Numbered from the stretch's first letter, positions 36,001 to 44,010 are shown. The stretch: DNA of 64,000 nt from Blastomonas aquatica (GCF_014639875.1 NZ_BMGD01000001.1:434001-498000), one strand, 5' to 3'. Program-made: numbers and translations. Notes: generated by a model not told the origin, from the letters alone.

Positions 36001-38727
36001 CCAGGTGGCGACCGCGGCCTGCAGCGCATCGATGCTGCCGGGATTGCGCAAGGTGCTGGTGTCGCCGATCTCGCCGCCCTCGACGATCGCGCGGACCATG
36101 CGGCGCATGTATTTGCCCGACCGCGTCTCGGGAAACTCGGACACCTCGAGGAAATCGGAGGGCACCGCGACCGCGCCCTTTTCCGTCCGCACCAGATCGG
36201 TCAGCCGGCGGCGGTCGTCCTGGGTCAGCCTGCGTCCGGCAACGGCGGTGACGAACGCGATCGGGGTCGCGCCCTTTTCGCGATGCGGTGCGCCGACGAC
36301 GAGCACATTGCCCACCGGCGAATTGGGGTCGAGCGTCTTGTCGCGCAGGATCGCGCCTTCGATCTCCTCGGTGCCGATGCGGTGGCCCGAGACGTTGATC
36401 ACATCGTCCGAGCGGCCATGCAGCGAGAACGAGCCATCCTCGTGCCGGATCGCGAAATCGCCCTGGGTATACGCCCAGGTGCCCCGCCAGCGTTGCCAAT
36501 AGGTGCTCGAATAGCGATCCGAATCGCCGCGCCACGCCGGGTTGATCCGCACGCCGCCCGAATGCTCTTCGAGCGTGAACTTGTCGGTATCGCCCCAGAT
36601 GGTGCGGGTGAGATACGGATAAGGCAAAGCGATGACGATCTCGCCCTTCTCGCCATTCTTCGCGCGCCGCCACGGCACGCCGCCCGCGCTTTCGCGCACC
36701 AGTCCGAAATCGGCATCGGGCGCGTCAGCATCCTCGACCCAGACATCGCCGACGATCCACGGCAGCGGATAGGTGTGCGCGTCGGCACGCAGCGGAAAGT
36801 CGGTGTTCCCGTAGAAATGCGTCCAGGCGATGCCGCCATGCTCGGTCGCCCAGTAACTGTTGATGTACCACGGCGTGACATGCTCCATCGCAAACGCCTG
36901 CACCGATGGCGAGGTCGGCTCGGCGCAGAAGGTCGCGACCTTCAACGACGACATGTCGTAATTCTGGATGTCCTTGAGGTTCTCGGGATCCTGCATCACG
37001 CTTTTCAAGAAGGTGACGCCCGCCTTGAAGATCTGCACCTTGTGCCGCTCGATGATCGAGGCGAAGCGGCCCGCGTGCGGGAACACCGGCGAGCCTTCGG
37101 TGATGATCGTGGTCACCCGGGTCAGCAACGCGCCTGCGATCAGATAGCTCTGCCCCGTGATCCAGCCCGGATCGGCGACGACGAACATGACATCGCCCGG
37201 CGCGGCATCGAACGCGACAGGCATGGTGGCAGCGACACCTGCGCAATAGCCGCCATGGACATGCACCACGCCCTTGGGCTTTCCGGTCGAGCCCGAGGTG
37301 TAGATGATGAAATTGGGGTATTCGGAATCCACAGGCAGCGGCCTGGACGCCGCCCAGATCGCGCGAACGAAGTCCGCATCGGGCAGCGCCAGCAACGCGG
37401 CCTCGTCTGCGACATCGATTCCGATGCTGCGCGTTGCTTCCAGGATCTGCGCGCTGGCCTGACCGGTCAGATCATGGCTCCAGTGATCGCGGCCCTTATT
37501 CCACACAAGGTCCGGCTGCGCGGTGTGGCGCACCACAACCACCGCATCGACGCGCGGCGGCGAATCGACGAGGGCAGACGCAATAGCCATGCGCAGGTTC
37601 GCGGCCTGGGCTGCCGACATGCCTGAACCCTGCGCCAGATCGTCGAGCGCACGGCCGACACCGCGCATCACGTCGGAGCGTTCGACGGTCACTTCGCCGT
37701 CGAGCAGTTCGGTTACCGCATCGGTGATCCGCGCATGCGCCGCCTCGCTGACCTCGAGCGCGGGATCATCCAGTGCGCCTGCGAGCAACTCCATCGCGGT
37801 GCCGACGCCGATGAAGTTGTCGAGCGCAGGATCGGTGTAGCTGGTCTTGAACGGCACCATCTGCGCGTTGCGATAGCTTCCATCGGCAGTTATCACGATC
37901 TTTGCGCCCGCGTCGGCGATGCGGTCGGACAGTGTCTTGTCGCTGAACCCGCCGAAGACGGGCGTGTAGATGATCCCTGCGCGCTTGGCGCCTTCGGTCC
38001 AGTAGATCTGCGTCGGGATCGAGGGCATGTTGAGTGCGATGCGATCGCCTGCCTTGAGCCCCAATGCCGCCAGCGCGAGCGAGCATTTCGCCGACTCGAG
38101 CATCAGCTGCTTGCGCGACACCGGATAGCAATCGACCGGGCCACCGCGCCCGTTATCGCTGGACATGTTCCAGCGGTCGCCCTCGAAGATCAGCGCAGCT
38201 TCGGCGCCATGCCCCGCCAGCACATGCCGATCGACCTCGTTGAAGCCGCTGTTGGTGAACGCGCCTTCGAACCAGCGCCAATGGGGCGCATCATCGGCGT
38301 TGAGCCCGCGCTCCCACGGCATGTAATCGACCGCCAAATCGAGCGCGCGCGGCGCTCCGGTCGCGTCATCCCAGCCCGTCCAGGCCTGCGCATCGCGGTC
38401 GAAATAGCCCCAGGCGTTATGATCGGGCAGATACCAGCAGATCGCTGAACGCGCCTGGTCCCCGTGAAAGGCGCCCGGATCGGCGACACAGGCGTTGCGC
38501 ATGGCGTTCCAGCTGGCCGAATCGGTCAGCGGGTTGCTGCGGGGAGGAATGGCGGGGGCTGCCACCGGAACCAAGGCCGTCAGCGGACGGGCCTGAACGA
38601 ACGAAAAATGGGGAATAAAGGCATGAGTCCGCAGCTCTCCAGCCGCTCCGATACCCGGCGATTCCCAAATCGCGTGAGGTTCGGCTTCGGCGAACGAAAC
38701 AAATGTCTCCCGCCCTGCAAATAACAT
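33073..38727 (-). CDS. pcs: Propionyl-CoA synthase (trifunctional fusion)
   Basis: An 1884-residue protein with three catalytic parts in the order known for propionyl-CoA synthase. Residues about 60-930 form an acyl-CoA synthetase (IIYTSGSTGKPKGVVHVHGGY near 475; catalytic Lys in PETRSGKYMRR near 870). Residues about 940-1240 form an enoyl-CoA hydratase (FVAGADIRQMLEE, GVALGGGMEFALACHYR and FGQPEINLRLLPGYGG near 1065). Residues about 1300-1884 form an MDR-type enoyl-CoA reductase (VNFNDIWALTGIPVS, FVEGSATGTGLDALKS). It converts 3-hydroxypropionate, ATP, CoA and NADPH to propionyl-CoA, channelling acryloyl-CoA. The Chloroflexus enzyme has 1822 residues; the extra length is mainly about 60 N-terminal residues. 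The ATG at 38727 lacks a clear ribosome site. malonyl-CoA reductase follows on the same strand. Confidence 0.95.
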   Translation of the reverse strand: MLFAGRETFVSFAEAEPHAIWESPGIGAAGELRTHAFIPHFSFVQARPLTALVPVAAPAIPPRSNPLTDSASWNAMRNACVADPGAFHGDQARSAICWYLPDHNAWGYFDRDAQAWTGWDDATGAPRALDLAVDYMPWERGLNADDAPHWRWFEGAFTNSGFNEVDRHVLAGHGAEAALIFEGDRWNMSSDNGRGGPVDCYPVSRKQLMLESAKCSLALAALGLKAGDRIALNMPSIPTQIYWTEGAKRAGIIYTPVFGGFSDKTLSDRIADAGAKIVITADGSYRNAQMVPFKTSYTDPALDNFIGVGTAMELLAGALDDPALEVSEAAHARITDAVTELLDGEVTVERSDVMRGVGRALDDLAQGSGMSAAQAANLRMAIASALVDSPPRVDAVVVVRHTAQPDLVWNKGRDHWSHDLTGQASAQILEATRSIGIDVADEAALLALPDADFVRAIWAASRPLPVDSEYPNFIIYTSGSTGKPKGVVHVHGGYCAGVAATMPVAFDAAPGDVMFVVADPGWITGQSYLIAGALLTRVTTIITEGSPVFPHAGRFASIIERHKVQIFKAGVTFLKSVMQDPENLKDIQNYDMSSLKVATFCAEPTSPSVQAFAMEHVTPWYINSYWATEHGGIAWTHFYGNTDFPLRADAHTYPLPWIVGDVWVEDADAPDADFGLVRESAGGVPWRRAKNGEKGEIVIALPYPYLTRTIWGDTDKFTLEEHSGGVRINPAWRGDSDRYSSTYWQRWRGTWAYTQGDFAIRHEDGSFSLHGRSDDVINVSGHRIGTEEIEGAILRDKTLDPNSPVGNVLVVGAPHREKGATPIAFVTAVAGRRLTQDDRRRLTDLVRTEKGAVAVPSDFLEVSEFPETRSGKYMRRMVRAIVEGGEIGDTSTLRNPGSIDALQAAVATWRRKQTLAEEQALFERYRYFLIQYNDLDAGDDGARRRVATVTVTNAPVNALNERAIDELVIVVEHLARKDDVIAVVFTGQGTASFVAGADIRQMLEEVNSVEEAGVLPSNAQLAFSKIENMGKPCIAAIQGVALGGGMEFALACHYRIAEPVARFGQPEINLRLLPGYGGTQRLPRLLAERRAGEGLRDALDLILGGRAISADEALEIGAIEQVADASNDVLSLAHGMVREFARHGPESPLGKAFADRKAMTKRWANPAHIDLDAVLEDPFLQRILKQLDWAGRGPAGRRALDAVRTGWTEGMAAGLKREGEHFAEAIIDPEGGKTGIRQFMDKQSPPLPVRRNGVWIDAEHEDTKAEMIASGQLLPVGAPFYPGVTAIPHKQLAFGISRDPDTGAPRFGPPASHEREHIVPVIAPEPNEALVYMLTSEVNFNDIWALTGIPVSPFDAHDEDVQITGSGGLALVAALGSEVKGEGRLRVGDMVVVYSGTSDLLSPQAGDDPMFAGFAIQGYETKTGSHAQFLNVQGPQLHRVPPDLTLEQAGSYVLNLGTITRCLFTTLGIIPGKTIFVEGSATGTGLDALKSSVKTGLKATGLVSSEDRADFVKDQGAVGALNRKDPRFAALFTAVPDDPDAARQWEADGSVLLDEYRAINDGSLADFVVSHAGETAFPRSFQLLEENGTLAFYGASSGYHFAFMGKAGSASPSDMLARAQLRGGESVLLYYGPGSRDLADPLGLEMIEAARLYKARTVIVTTTDGQREFLQSLGLEESVEGIISLEGLKRRDSEFIWPDSLPRLPDARTDIERFKEGVRSYQQHTMKPFGTAVGRILGSPGNPRGVPDLVIERAGQDSLGVSTSLVKPFGGRVVYAEEMAGRRYTFYAPQVWTRQRRIIMPTANIFGTHLCNAHEVTMMNNMIAGGLLSVTEPQVVEWDGLPEAHQAMWDNRHTGATYVVNHALPAMGLRSRDELLEYWAASTN

Positions 38728-38768
38728 AATGTTTCAAAGAGCGGTAGGGGCTGCGTGCCTCCCGACGC

Positions 38769-39851
38769 CTAGCGCTGGTGCCAGCGACCCACTGCGCGGC
38801 TGACTGCCTGCATCAACTGCATCCGCGCCGGAATGCCTGCGGTGGTCTCGGCTAGCATGACCGCTACGGCATAGCGGGTTCCATCGGGCGCGGTCATGAT
38901 GCCGACATCGTTGTAACCGGTGGAAACCGGCGGCAAATCCTGCCCTGTCCCGGTCTTGTGCAGGAACTGCCAGCCCGGCGGAACCCCCGCTTTCAGCCGG
39001 TTCGGCCCGCTGCGGGTGCGACCAAGCGTGTCCAGCATCAGCCGGGTGGAGGCAGGCGAGAGCAATTCGCCGCGTGCCAGTCGTGCCAGTGCATCGACGA
39101 TGCCTTCGGGACTCGCGCCGTCAATCGGGTCGGCGACATAAGCCGAGAGCAGGTTGCGCCGCCGGTCAAGCGGAACCCGTGCACGTTCTGCCTGGAACGC
39201 GCGCCCGGCCGACAGATTCTGCCGCCACTGGACACCAGCGATGCCACTCTGCAACAGCCGTTCGCCCGGGCCGAAGCGAATGTTGGACAAGCCCTTGCGG
39301 CGAAGGAATTCGTTGACCACTGCAGGCCCGCCTGCAGTGCGCAACAGCGCATCATTGGCACTGTTATCGCTCGCGGTGAGCGCCTCGTTGATCAGCGTAC
39401 GTACGGTCTCGCGTACCGTCCCCTCGCGCGCCACCCTTGCGGCAAGTGGCTGGTGGAACAGAGTCAAGTCTTCGGGAGTGATCGTCACCTGCGTATCAAG
39501 CGTCAACTCGCCACGATCGATCTTTTCGAGCACGGCCATCGTTACCCAGAGCTTGGACACGCTCTGCTGCGGAAACAGCTCGCCGCCACGCTGGCCGACC
39601 ACCCAGTCGCCATCGATCCGCCGCACCGCGATCCCGGTCTTGCCGGGAAAGGCGCGCCACAAGGCCTGCAGGTCATCGCGCAGTCCCTGCGGCACGACAT
39701 TGGTCGCGCGCGGCGCGAGCGGCGGCGGCACCGGCTGGACACGCGCGGGTGCAGGTGCAGGCTGGGGTTGCTGGACCACCTGGCGCGGCGCAGAGACGCA
39801 CGCGGCGAGCGAGGCAGTGGCAAGAAACAGGATCAGCGTGCGGGCAAACAT
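38769..39851 (-). CDS. Class A beta-lactamase-like lipoprotein
   Basis: A 360-residue serine hydrolase with class A beta-lactamase motifs: SVSK (Ser97, Lys100), SDN (161-163) and KTG (299-301). The signal peptide LILFLATASLAAC gives a lipobox with Cys18, so it is probably membrane-anchored. A Pro/Gln-rich linker (about 20-50) precedes the domain. The loop that should carry the general-base glutamate is unusual; Glu198 in PGERLL is a candidate but the ExxxN pattern is not clear. It may hydrolyse beta-lactams or be a related peptidase. ATG 39851 starts at the signal peptide; the frame is open to 39992. Its stop is 41 bp before the propionyl-CoA synthase start on the same strand. Confidence 0.8.
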   Translation of the reverse strand: MFARTLILFLATASLAACVSAPRQVVQQPQPAPAPARVQPVPPPLAPRATNVVPQGLRDDLQALWRAFPGKTGIAVRRIDGDWVVGQRGGELFPQQSVSKLWVTMAVLEKIDRGELTLDTQVTITPEDLTLFHQPLAARVAREGTVRETVRTLINEALTASDNSANDALLRTAGGPAVVNEFLRRKGLSNIRFGPGERLLQSGIAGVQWRQNLSAGRAFQAERARVPLDRRRNLLSAYVADPIDGASPEGIVDALARLARGELLSPASTRLMLDTLGRTRSGPNRLKAGVPPGWQFLHKTGTGQDLPPVSTGYNDVGIMTAPDGTRYAVAVMLAETTAGIPARMQLMQAVSRAVGRWHQR

Positions 39852-40055
39852 GCGTCGGCTTTCTGGTCGGAATGTACGGGTACGACGGGTTGGCACACCC
39901 CCTATGTACCGTCCGTGAAGCGATCTAGCGCCCGGTTCCCTCGGCGGGGCAGGTTTTGCGGTGAACGAGTCGCTGGGCGCGGTGAACGGCAATTGTCATA
40001 CCGGGTGCCACTTCAGCCGGGCTGTTGGGTCTTTCCTGTGAGCAAGCTGCACTAT
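39852..40055. other. Intergenic stretch upstream of the beta-lactamase-like gene
   Basis: With the repeat that follows it, this fills the 409-bp gap between the beta-lactamase-like gene and nadB. No gene, RNA or convincing promoter box was found in it. It should hold the promoter of the beta-lactamase-like gene, and perhaps of the propionyl-CoA synthase operon by read-through. Confidence 0.4.
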
Positions 40056-40240
40056 TCGCCTCTCCCTTGATGGGAGAGGCAGCGAGACTTGGTGGCTCTG
40101 CCACCTAGTCGCAGCGGTGAGGGTGAGGGTGAGGGTGCGGCTGGATGCAACCGGGCAGCAGCGCGGCGGCGCACCCATTGCGCAATCCGGAGCGATCACC
40201 CCCACCCAAACCCTCACCCATCAAGGGGGAGGGCTTTTTG
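40056..40240. repeat. Compound palindromic element with GTGAGG tandem repeats
   Basis: Several nested structures are present: a perfect hairpin GCCTCTCCC/GGGAGAGGC (40058-40080), a second hairpin GACTTGGTGGC/GCCACCTAGTC with one mismatch (40085-40110), and a hexamer tandem GTGAGG of nearly four copies (40116-40137). The right end (CCCTCACCCATCAAGGGGGAGGG, 40211-40233) is complementary to the left end and the tandem. The whole unit lies in the gap between nadB and the beta-lactamase-like gene. Confidence 0.75.
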
Positions 40241-40260
40241 GCTGGCGGAAGGGGAGAGGC

Positions 40261-41853
40261 TCAAGGCACCAGCACGGTGTCTTCCGCCACCGGGAGCATG
40301 TCCGGAAAATCGCTGTTGTAATGCAGCCCCCGGCTTTCCTTGCGCTCAAGCGCGCAACGGACGATCAGGTCAGCGACCTCGATCAGGTTGCGCAATTCGA
40401 CCAGATCGGGCGTGACGCGGAAATTGCCGTAATATTCCTCAACCTCGCTGCGCAGCAGCTCGATGCGGTGACGTGCGCGTTCCAGCCTTTTGGTCGTCCG
40501 CACGATGCCGACAAAGTCCCACATGAACCGACGGATCTCGCGCCAGTTGTGCTGGACCACGACCTCCTCGTCCGAATCGGTTACCCGGCTTTCATCCCAG
40601 GGCAGAATCGCGGGCGGCGGCCCCAGCTCGTCCCAATGCTCGATGATGTCGGCTGCTGCGGCATCGCCGAAGACAAAGCATTCGAGCAGCGAGTTCGAGG
40701 CAAGCCGGTTGGCGCCGTGCAGGCCAGATTGGCTGACCTCGCCCGCCGCATACAATCCGGGCAGATCGGTGCGTCCCTGAAGGTCGATCAGTACGCCGCC
40801 GCAGGTGTAATGCTGCGCGGGAACCACCGGGATCGGATCGCGGGTGATGTCGATTCCCAGCCCCAGCAGCTTTTCGTAGATCGTCGGGAAATGGCCTTTC
40901 ACGAACTCCGCGGGCTGATGGCTGATGTCGAGGTGAACGTAATCGAGCCCCAGCCGCTTGATCTCGTGATCGATCGCACGCGCGACGACATCGCGCGGGG
41001 CAAGCTCGAGCCTGGGGTCGAAATCGCCCATGAAGCGATAGCCGGTCTCGGGGATCAGCAGATGCCCGCCCTCGCCGCGCACCGCCTCGGTAATCAGGAA
41101 GTTCTTGACCTCGAGATTGTACAGGCAGGTCGGGTGGAACTGCATGAATTCCATGTTGGAGACCCGCGCGCCCGCACGCCACGCCATCGCGATGCCATCG
41201 CCGGTCGCGCCGCGCGGAGCCGTCGAGAACAGATAGGTGCGCCCTGCCCCGCCGCTCGCGAGCAGCGTCGCGCGCGCGGTCAGCGCCTCGACATGCCCGG
41301 TTGCGCGGTTGAGCGCGTAGCAGCCCCAGATGCGGTTCTCGCCCGCAGGCGCGGCACGGTGTCGATCAGCGATCAGATCGATCGCGACCATATCGGGCAG
41401 CAAGGTGATGTTCGGGCTCGCAAGCGCAGCGCGCTCGAGCGCCTGCTGCACCGCCCAGCCAGTGGCATCATCGACATGCACGATCCGACGGTGGCTGTGC
41501 CCGCCCTCGCGGGTCAGATGCAGGTCATCGGCATGATCGCCCGGGCCGCCATTGCGGTTGAATGGTACGCCCAGGTCGATCAGATGCTGGATCGCCTCGG
41601 GCGCATTTTCGACCACGAATTCGACTGCCTCACGGCTGTTGAGCCCTGCGCCTGCGACCATGGTGTCATCGATATGGTTGCCGAACGAATCACCGTCTTC
41701 GAGCACCGCAGCGATCCCGCCCTGCGCCCAGGTGGTCGATCCGCCCGAGATATCGCCCTTGGCCAGCACCAGCACACGGCAATGCCGCGCCAGGCTCAGC
41801 GCCGCGGTCAGTCCCGCCGCGCCCGACCCGATGATCAGGACGTCATGTTGCAT
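40261..41853 (-). CDS. nadB: L-aspartate oxidase NadB
   Basis: A 530-residue flavoprotein that oxidises L-aspartate to iminoaspartate for NAD synthesis. The FAD Rossmann motif VLIIGSGAAGLTAALSLA is at residues 5-22. ISGGSTTWAQGGIAAVL, FMQFHPTCLY and the active-site block LPGLYAAGEVSQSGLHGANRLASNSLLECFVFG are diagnostic and separate it from succinate dehydrogenase. The ATG at 41853 overlaps the stop of the upstream lipoprotein gene (TGATG). nadA and nadC are not in the window. Confidence 0.94.
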   Translation of the reverse strand: MQHDVLIIGSGAAGLTAALSLARHCRVLVLAKGDISGGSTTWAQGGIAAVLEDGDSFGNHIDDTMVAGAGLNSREAVEFVVENAPEAIQHLIDLGVPFNRNGGPGDHADDLHLTREGGHSHRRIVHVDDATGWAVQQALERAALASPNITLLPDMVAIDLIADRHRAAPAGENRIWGCYALNRATGHVEALTARATLLASGGAGRTYLFSTAPRGATGDGIAMAWRAGARVSNMEFMQFHPTCLYNLEVKNFLITEAVRGEGGHLLIPETGYRFMGDFDPRLELAPRDVVARAIDHEIKRLGLDYVHLDISHQPAEFVKGHFPTIYEKLLGLGIDITRDPIPVVPAQHYTCGGVLIDLQGRTDLPGLYAAGEVSQSGLHGANRLASNSLLECFVFGDAAAADIIEHWDELGPPPAILPWDESRVTDSDEEVVVQHNWREIRRFMWDFVGIVRTTKRLERARHRIELLRSEVEEYYGNFRVTPDLVELRNLIEVADLIVRCALERKESRGLHYNSDFPDMLPVAEDTVLVP

Positions 41854-42410
41854 CAACGATAACCACAAGTGAGGAGGGAGCGATCCGGGGCATCAGGGCT
41901 GGCCTGCAGACTGACGAACAATTCATACCCGTCCGGAGGACCAAGCGATACATCGCGGTTGATTTCGACCGGGAAGCCGCCACCTCGCAGCGCGGAAAAT
42001 GCAGCGCCCGCCGGAACCGCAAATTCGAAACTGAGGTCGCCCGGATCGCCGCCTTCAGGAAATGTCTGATGAATGGCGTGGAGTGGCAGCCCAAGCATCG
42101 TGCCCGAAACGCGAACGCTGAAGGCCGTCCAGCCGTCGTGCCGTGTCATTTCGATCCGTCCAAAATGAGCAGCCAGCGACCGTGGCGCATCTATTCGACC
42201 CGAGCGCAAATGCTTGTCGGGGTCGAGAACAGCTTGAGGATCGACCACCACCATAGCTTGAAGAAATCGCGCCATTTCAGCCCCGGGCCGGCACATTGCA
42301 GGGTCTTCAAAAGCAAGCAAACCATCCAAAACCGTCGAACCCGGCATCTTCCGCTCTGCGCAACCGGAGAGAAGCGCAGCACCCATTACGATCGCCGTCA
42401 ACCGTTTCAT
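41853..42410 (-). CDS. Small lipoprotein of unknown function
   Basis: A 185-residue predicted lipoprotein. The signal peptide LTAIVMGAALLSGC ends in a lipobox with Cys17. The rest is a soluble, mainly beta domain with no recognised family; two later cysteines (in PAMCRPG and LLTCGYR) could form a disulfide. It overlaps the ABC ATPase stop upstream by 4 bp and the nadB start downstream by one base, so it is embedded in an operon with both. Confidence 0.72.
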   Translation of the reverse strand: MKRLTAIVMGAALLSGCAERKMPGSTVLDGLLAFEDPAMCRPGAEMARFLQAMVVVDPQAVLDPDKHLRSGRIDAPRSLAAHFGRIEMTRHDGWTAFSVRVSGTMLGLPLHAIHQTFPEGGDPGDLSFEFAVPAGAAFSALRGGGFPVEINRDVSLGPPDGYELFVSLQASPDAPDRSLLTCGYR

Positions 42411-43342
42411 GCCGCCGCCTTGGTGAGGTTGAGGAACACGTCTTCCAGATCGGGCTCGCGCGTCGAGACATCAACGATGCCATAGCCTGCCTCGCGAACC
42501 CGGCCCATCACCTGGCCTGCGTTCAGCCTGTCCTTGCTGTAACCGATCTCGATGGTGCGCTCGTTGAGCTGGCTGACCTTGTCGAAGTCCGGGTCGGCAG
42601 GCAGCGCGGCGATATCCTGATCGAGCGTCAGCACGATCAATTTGTCGCGCGCCATGCCGACCAGCTCGGCGGTGGGCTTGTTGGCGATCAACTTGCCGTG
42701 GTTGATAATCGCGATCCGGTCGCACAGCTCTTCGGCCTCTTCAAGGTAATGTGTGGTCAGCACGATGGTGACCCCGGCGCGGTTCAATTCGCGCACATAA
42801 TCCCACAATTGCTGGCGCAGATCGATATCGACGCCGGCGGTGGGTTCATCCAGCACCAGTATCGGTGGCGAGTGCACCATCGCCTTGGCCACCAGCAGCC
42901 GCCGTTTCATGCCTCCCGACAATGTGCGGGCATAGGCATCGGCCTTGTCCTCGAGCCGCACCGCGCGCAGCAGCTCTGCGGTGCGCCGGTGCGCCTTGGG
43001 CACGCCGAACAGCCCCGCCTGAAGCTCGAGCGATTCAGCAGGCGTGAAGAACGGATCGAAGACGATTTCCTGAGGGACGATACCGATCGACGCCTTGGCG
43101 TTGCGCGGGTTGGCGTCGATATCGAAGCCCCAGATGCTCGCCGACCCCGAGGTCTTGCGGACCATGCCCGAGAGGATGTTGATCAGCGTGGACTTGCCCG
43201 CACCATTGGGACCCAGCAAGCCGAAGATCTCGCCGCGCGGGACATCGAAGCTCACACCGTCCAGCGCCAGCTTGTCGGGGGCTTTACCGGCCCCCTTGTA
43301 CACCTTGCGCAGAGCGTTGATCGATATGGCAGCCTGGTTCAC
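42407..43342 (-). CDS. ABC transporter ATP-binding protein (ABC-2 type)
   Basis: A 311-residue ATPase. Walker A is GLLGPNGAGKST, the signature motif is TLSGGMKRRLLVAKAM, Walker B is ILVLDEPTAGVD, and the switch His is in VLTTHYLEEAEEL. The C-terminal extension with DLEDVFLNLT is typical of ABC-2 exporters (NodI/CcmA/DrrA-like). No permease gene is adjacent. The open frame runs upstream to an ATG at 43426, but that ATG lies in the loop of the carD terminator hairpin; GTG 43342 is a better start. Its stop overlaps the lipoprotein start. Confidence 0.87.
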   Translation of the reverse strand: MNQAAISINALRKVYKGAGKAPDKLALDGVSFDVPRGEIFGLLGPNGAGKSTLINILSGMVRKTSGSASIWGFDIDANPRNAKASIGIVPQEIVFDPFFTPAESLELQAGLFGVPKAHRRTAELLRAVRLEDKADAYARTLSGGMKRRLLVAKAMVHSPPILVLDEPTAGVDIDLRQQLWDYVRELNRAGVTIVLTTHYLEEAEELCDRIAIINHGKLIANKPTAELVGMARDKLIVLTLDQDIAALPADPDFDKVSQLNERTIEIGYSKDRLNAGQVMGRVREAGYGIVDVSTREPDLEDVFLNLTKAAA

Positions 43343-43407
43343 GGCAAGCGGATTAGCCGGTCGGCCGAACAAGCGCAAAGGGAAAGGTGGCAGCTGCGGG
43401 GCCGAAA

Positions 43408-43443
43408 CGAAATACGCAGGCCGCATGCAGCCTGCGTATTTCG
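43408..43443 (-). terminator. Hairpin terminator after carD
   Basis: A perfect 13-bp stem (CGAAATACGCAGG at 43408-43420 with CCTGCGTATTTCG at 43431-43443) and a 10-base loop. Read on the minus strand, the stem ends in ATTTCG and is followed by TTTCGG, a weak T-rich tail. It lies 39 bp after the carD stop, so it would end carD transcription before the ABC gene. Confidence 0.7.
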
Positions 43444-43482
43444 AAAAACGGTCACCAGCCGGTCAGGCGGGTGCGAAGCGGC

Positions 43483-44010
43483 TTATTCAGCGACTTCGTA
43501 ATATTGCGGCGCGGCTTCGTTGAGGATCTCGAGGATCTTCTTGAGCGCAGCCGGCTCGTCGGTCTTTTCCATCGCAGCCAGTTCACGGGCGAGACGGCTA
43601 GAGGCGGCCTCGAAAATCTGACGTTCGGAATAGCTCTGCTCGGGCTGGTCATCGGGACGGAACAGGTCGCGGGTCACTTCGGCGATCGACACGAGGTCGC
43701 CCGAATTGATCTTCGCTTCATATTCCTGTGCACGGCGCGACCACATGGTGCGTTTGACCTTGGGCTTGCTCTTGAGCGTTTCCATGGCTTCGCGCAGCGT
43801 CTTGTCAGACGACAGCTTGCGCATGCCGATGCTTTCAACCTTGTTGACCGGAACGCGAAGGGTCATGCGTTCTTTTTCGAAGCGCAGCACGTACAGCTCG
43901 AGCTGCATGCCGGCAATTTCTTCCTTCTGAAGCTCCACAACACGGCCGACACCGTGCTTGGGGTACACCACATAATCGCCTACATCAAAAGACAGCGCTT
44001 TGGCGGCCAT
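43483..44010 (-). CDS. carD: CarD/CdnL-type RNA polymerase-binding regulator
   Basis: A 175-residue transcription factor. The N-terminal Tudor-like domain (SFDVGDYVVYPKHGVGRVVELQKEEIAGMQLELYVLRF) binds the RNA polymerase beta subunit. The C-terminal helical domain holds the conserved tryptophan block (KRTMWSRRAQEYEAKINSGD), which stabilises the open promoter complex at rRNA and other promoters. GAGAAAGG precedes the ATG. A hairpin terminator follows the gene. Confidence 0.94.
   Translation of the reverse strand: MAAKALSFDVGDYVVYPKHGVGRVVELQKEEIAGMQLELYVLRFEKERMTLRVPVNKVESIGMRKLSSDKTLREAMETLKSKPKVKRTMWSRRAQEYEAKINSGDLVSIAEVTRDLFRPDDQPEQSYSERQIFEAASSRLARELAAMEKTDEPAALKKILEILNEAAPQYYEVAE

Noticed and set aside
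35569-37626. A 685-codon plus-strand open frame
   Set aside because: It is opposite the propionyl-CoA synthase gene, with Arg/Ala-rich composition and no domain.
33073-38727. Reading the large fusion as a polyketide or non-ribosomal peptide synthase module
   Set aside because: There is no carrier-protein, ketosynthase or condensation domain. The order synthetase-hydratase-enoyl reductase matches propionyl-CoA synthase.
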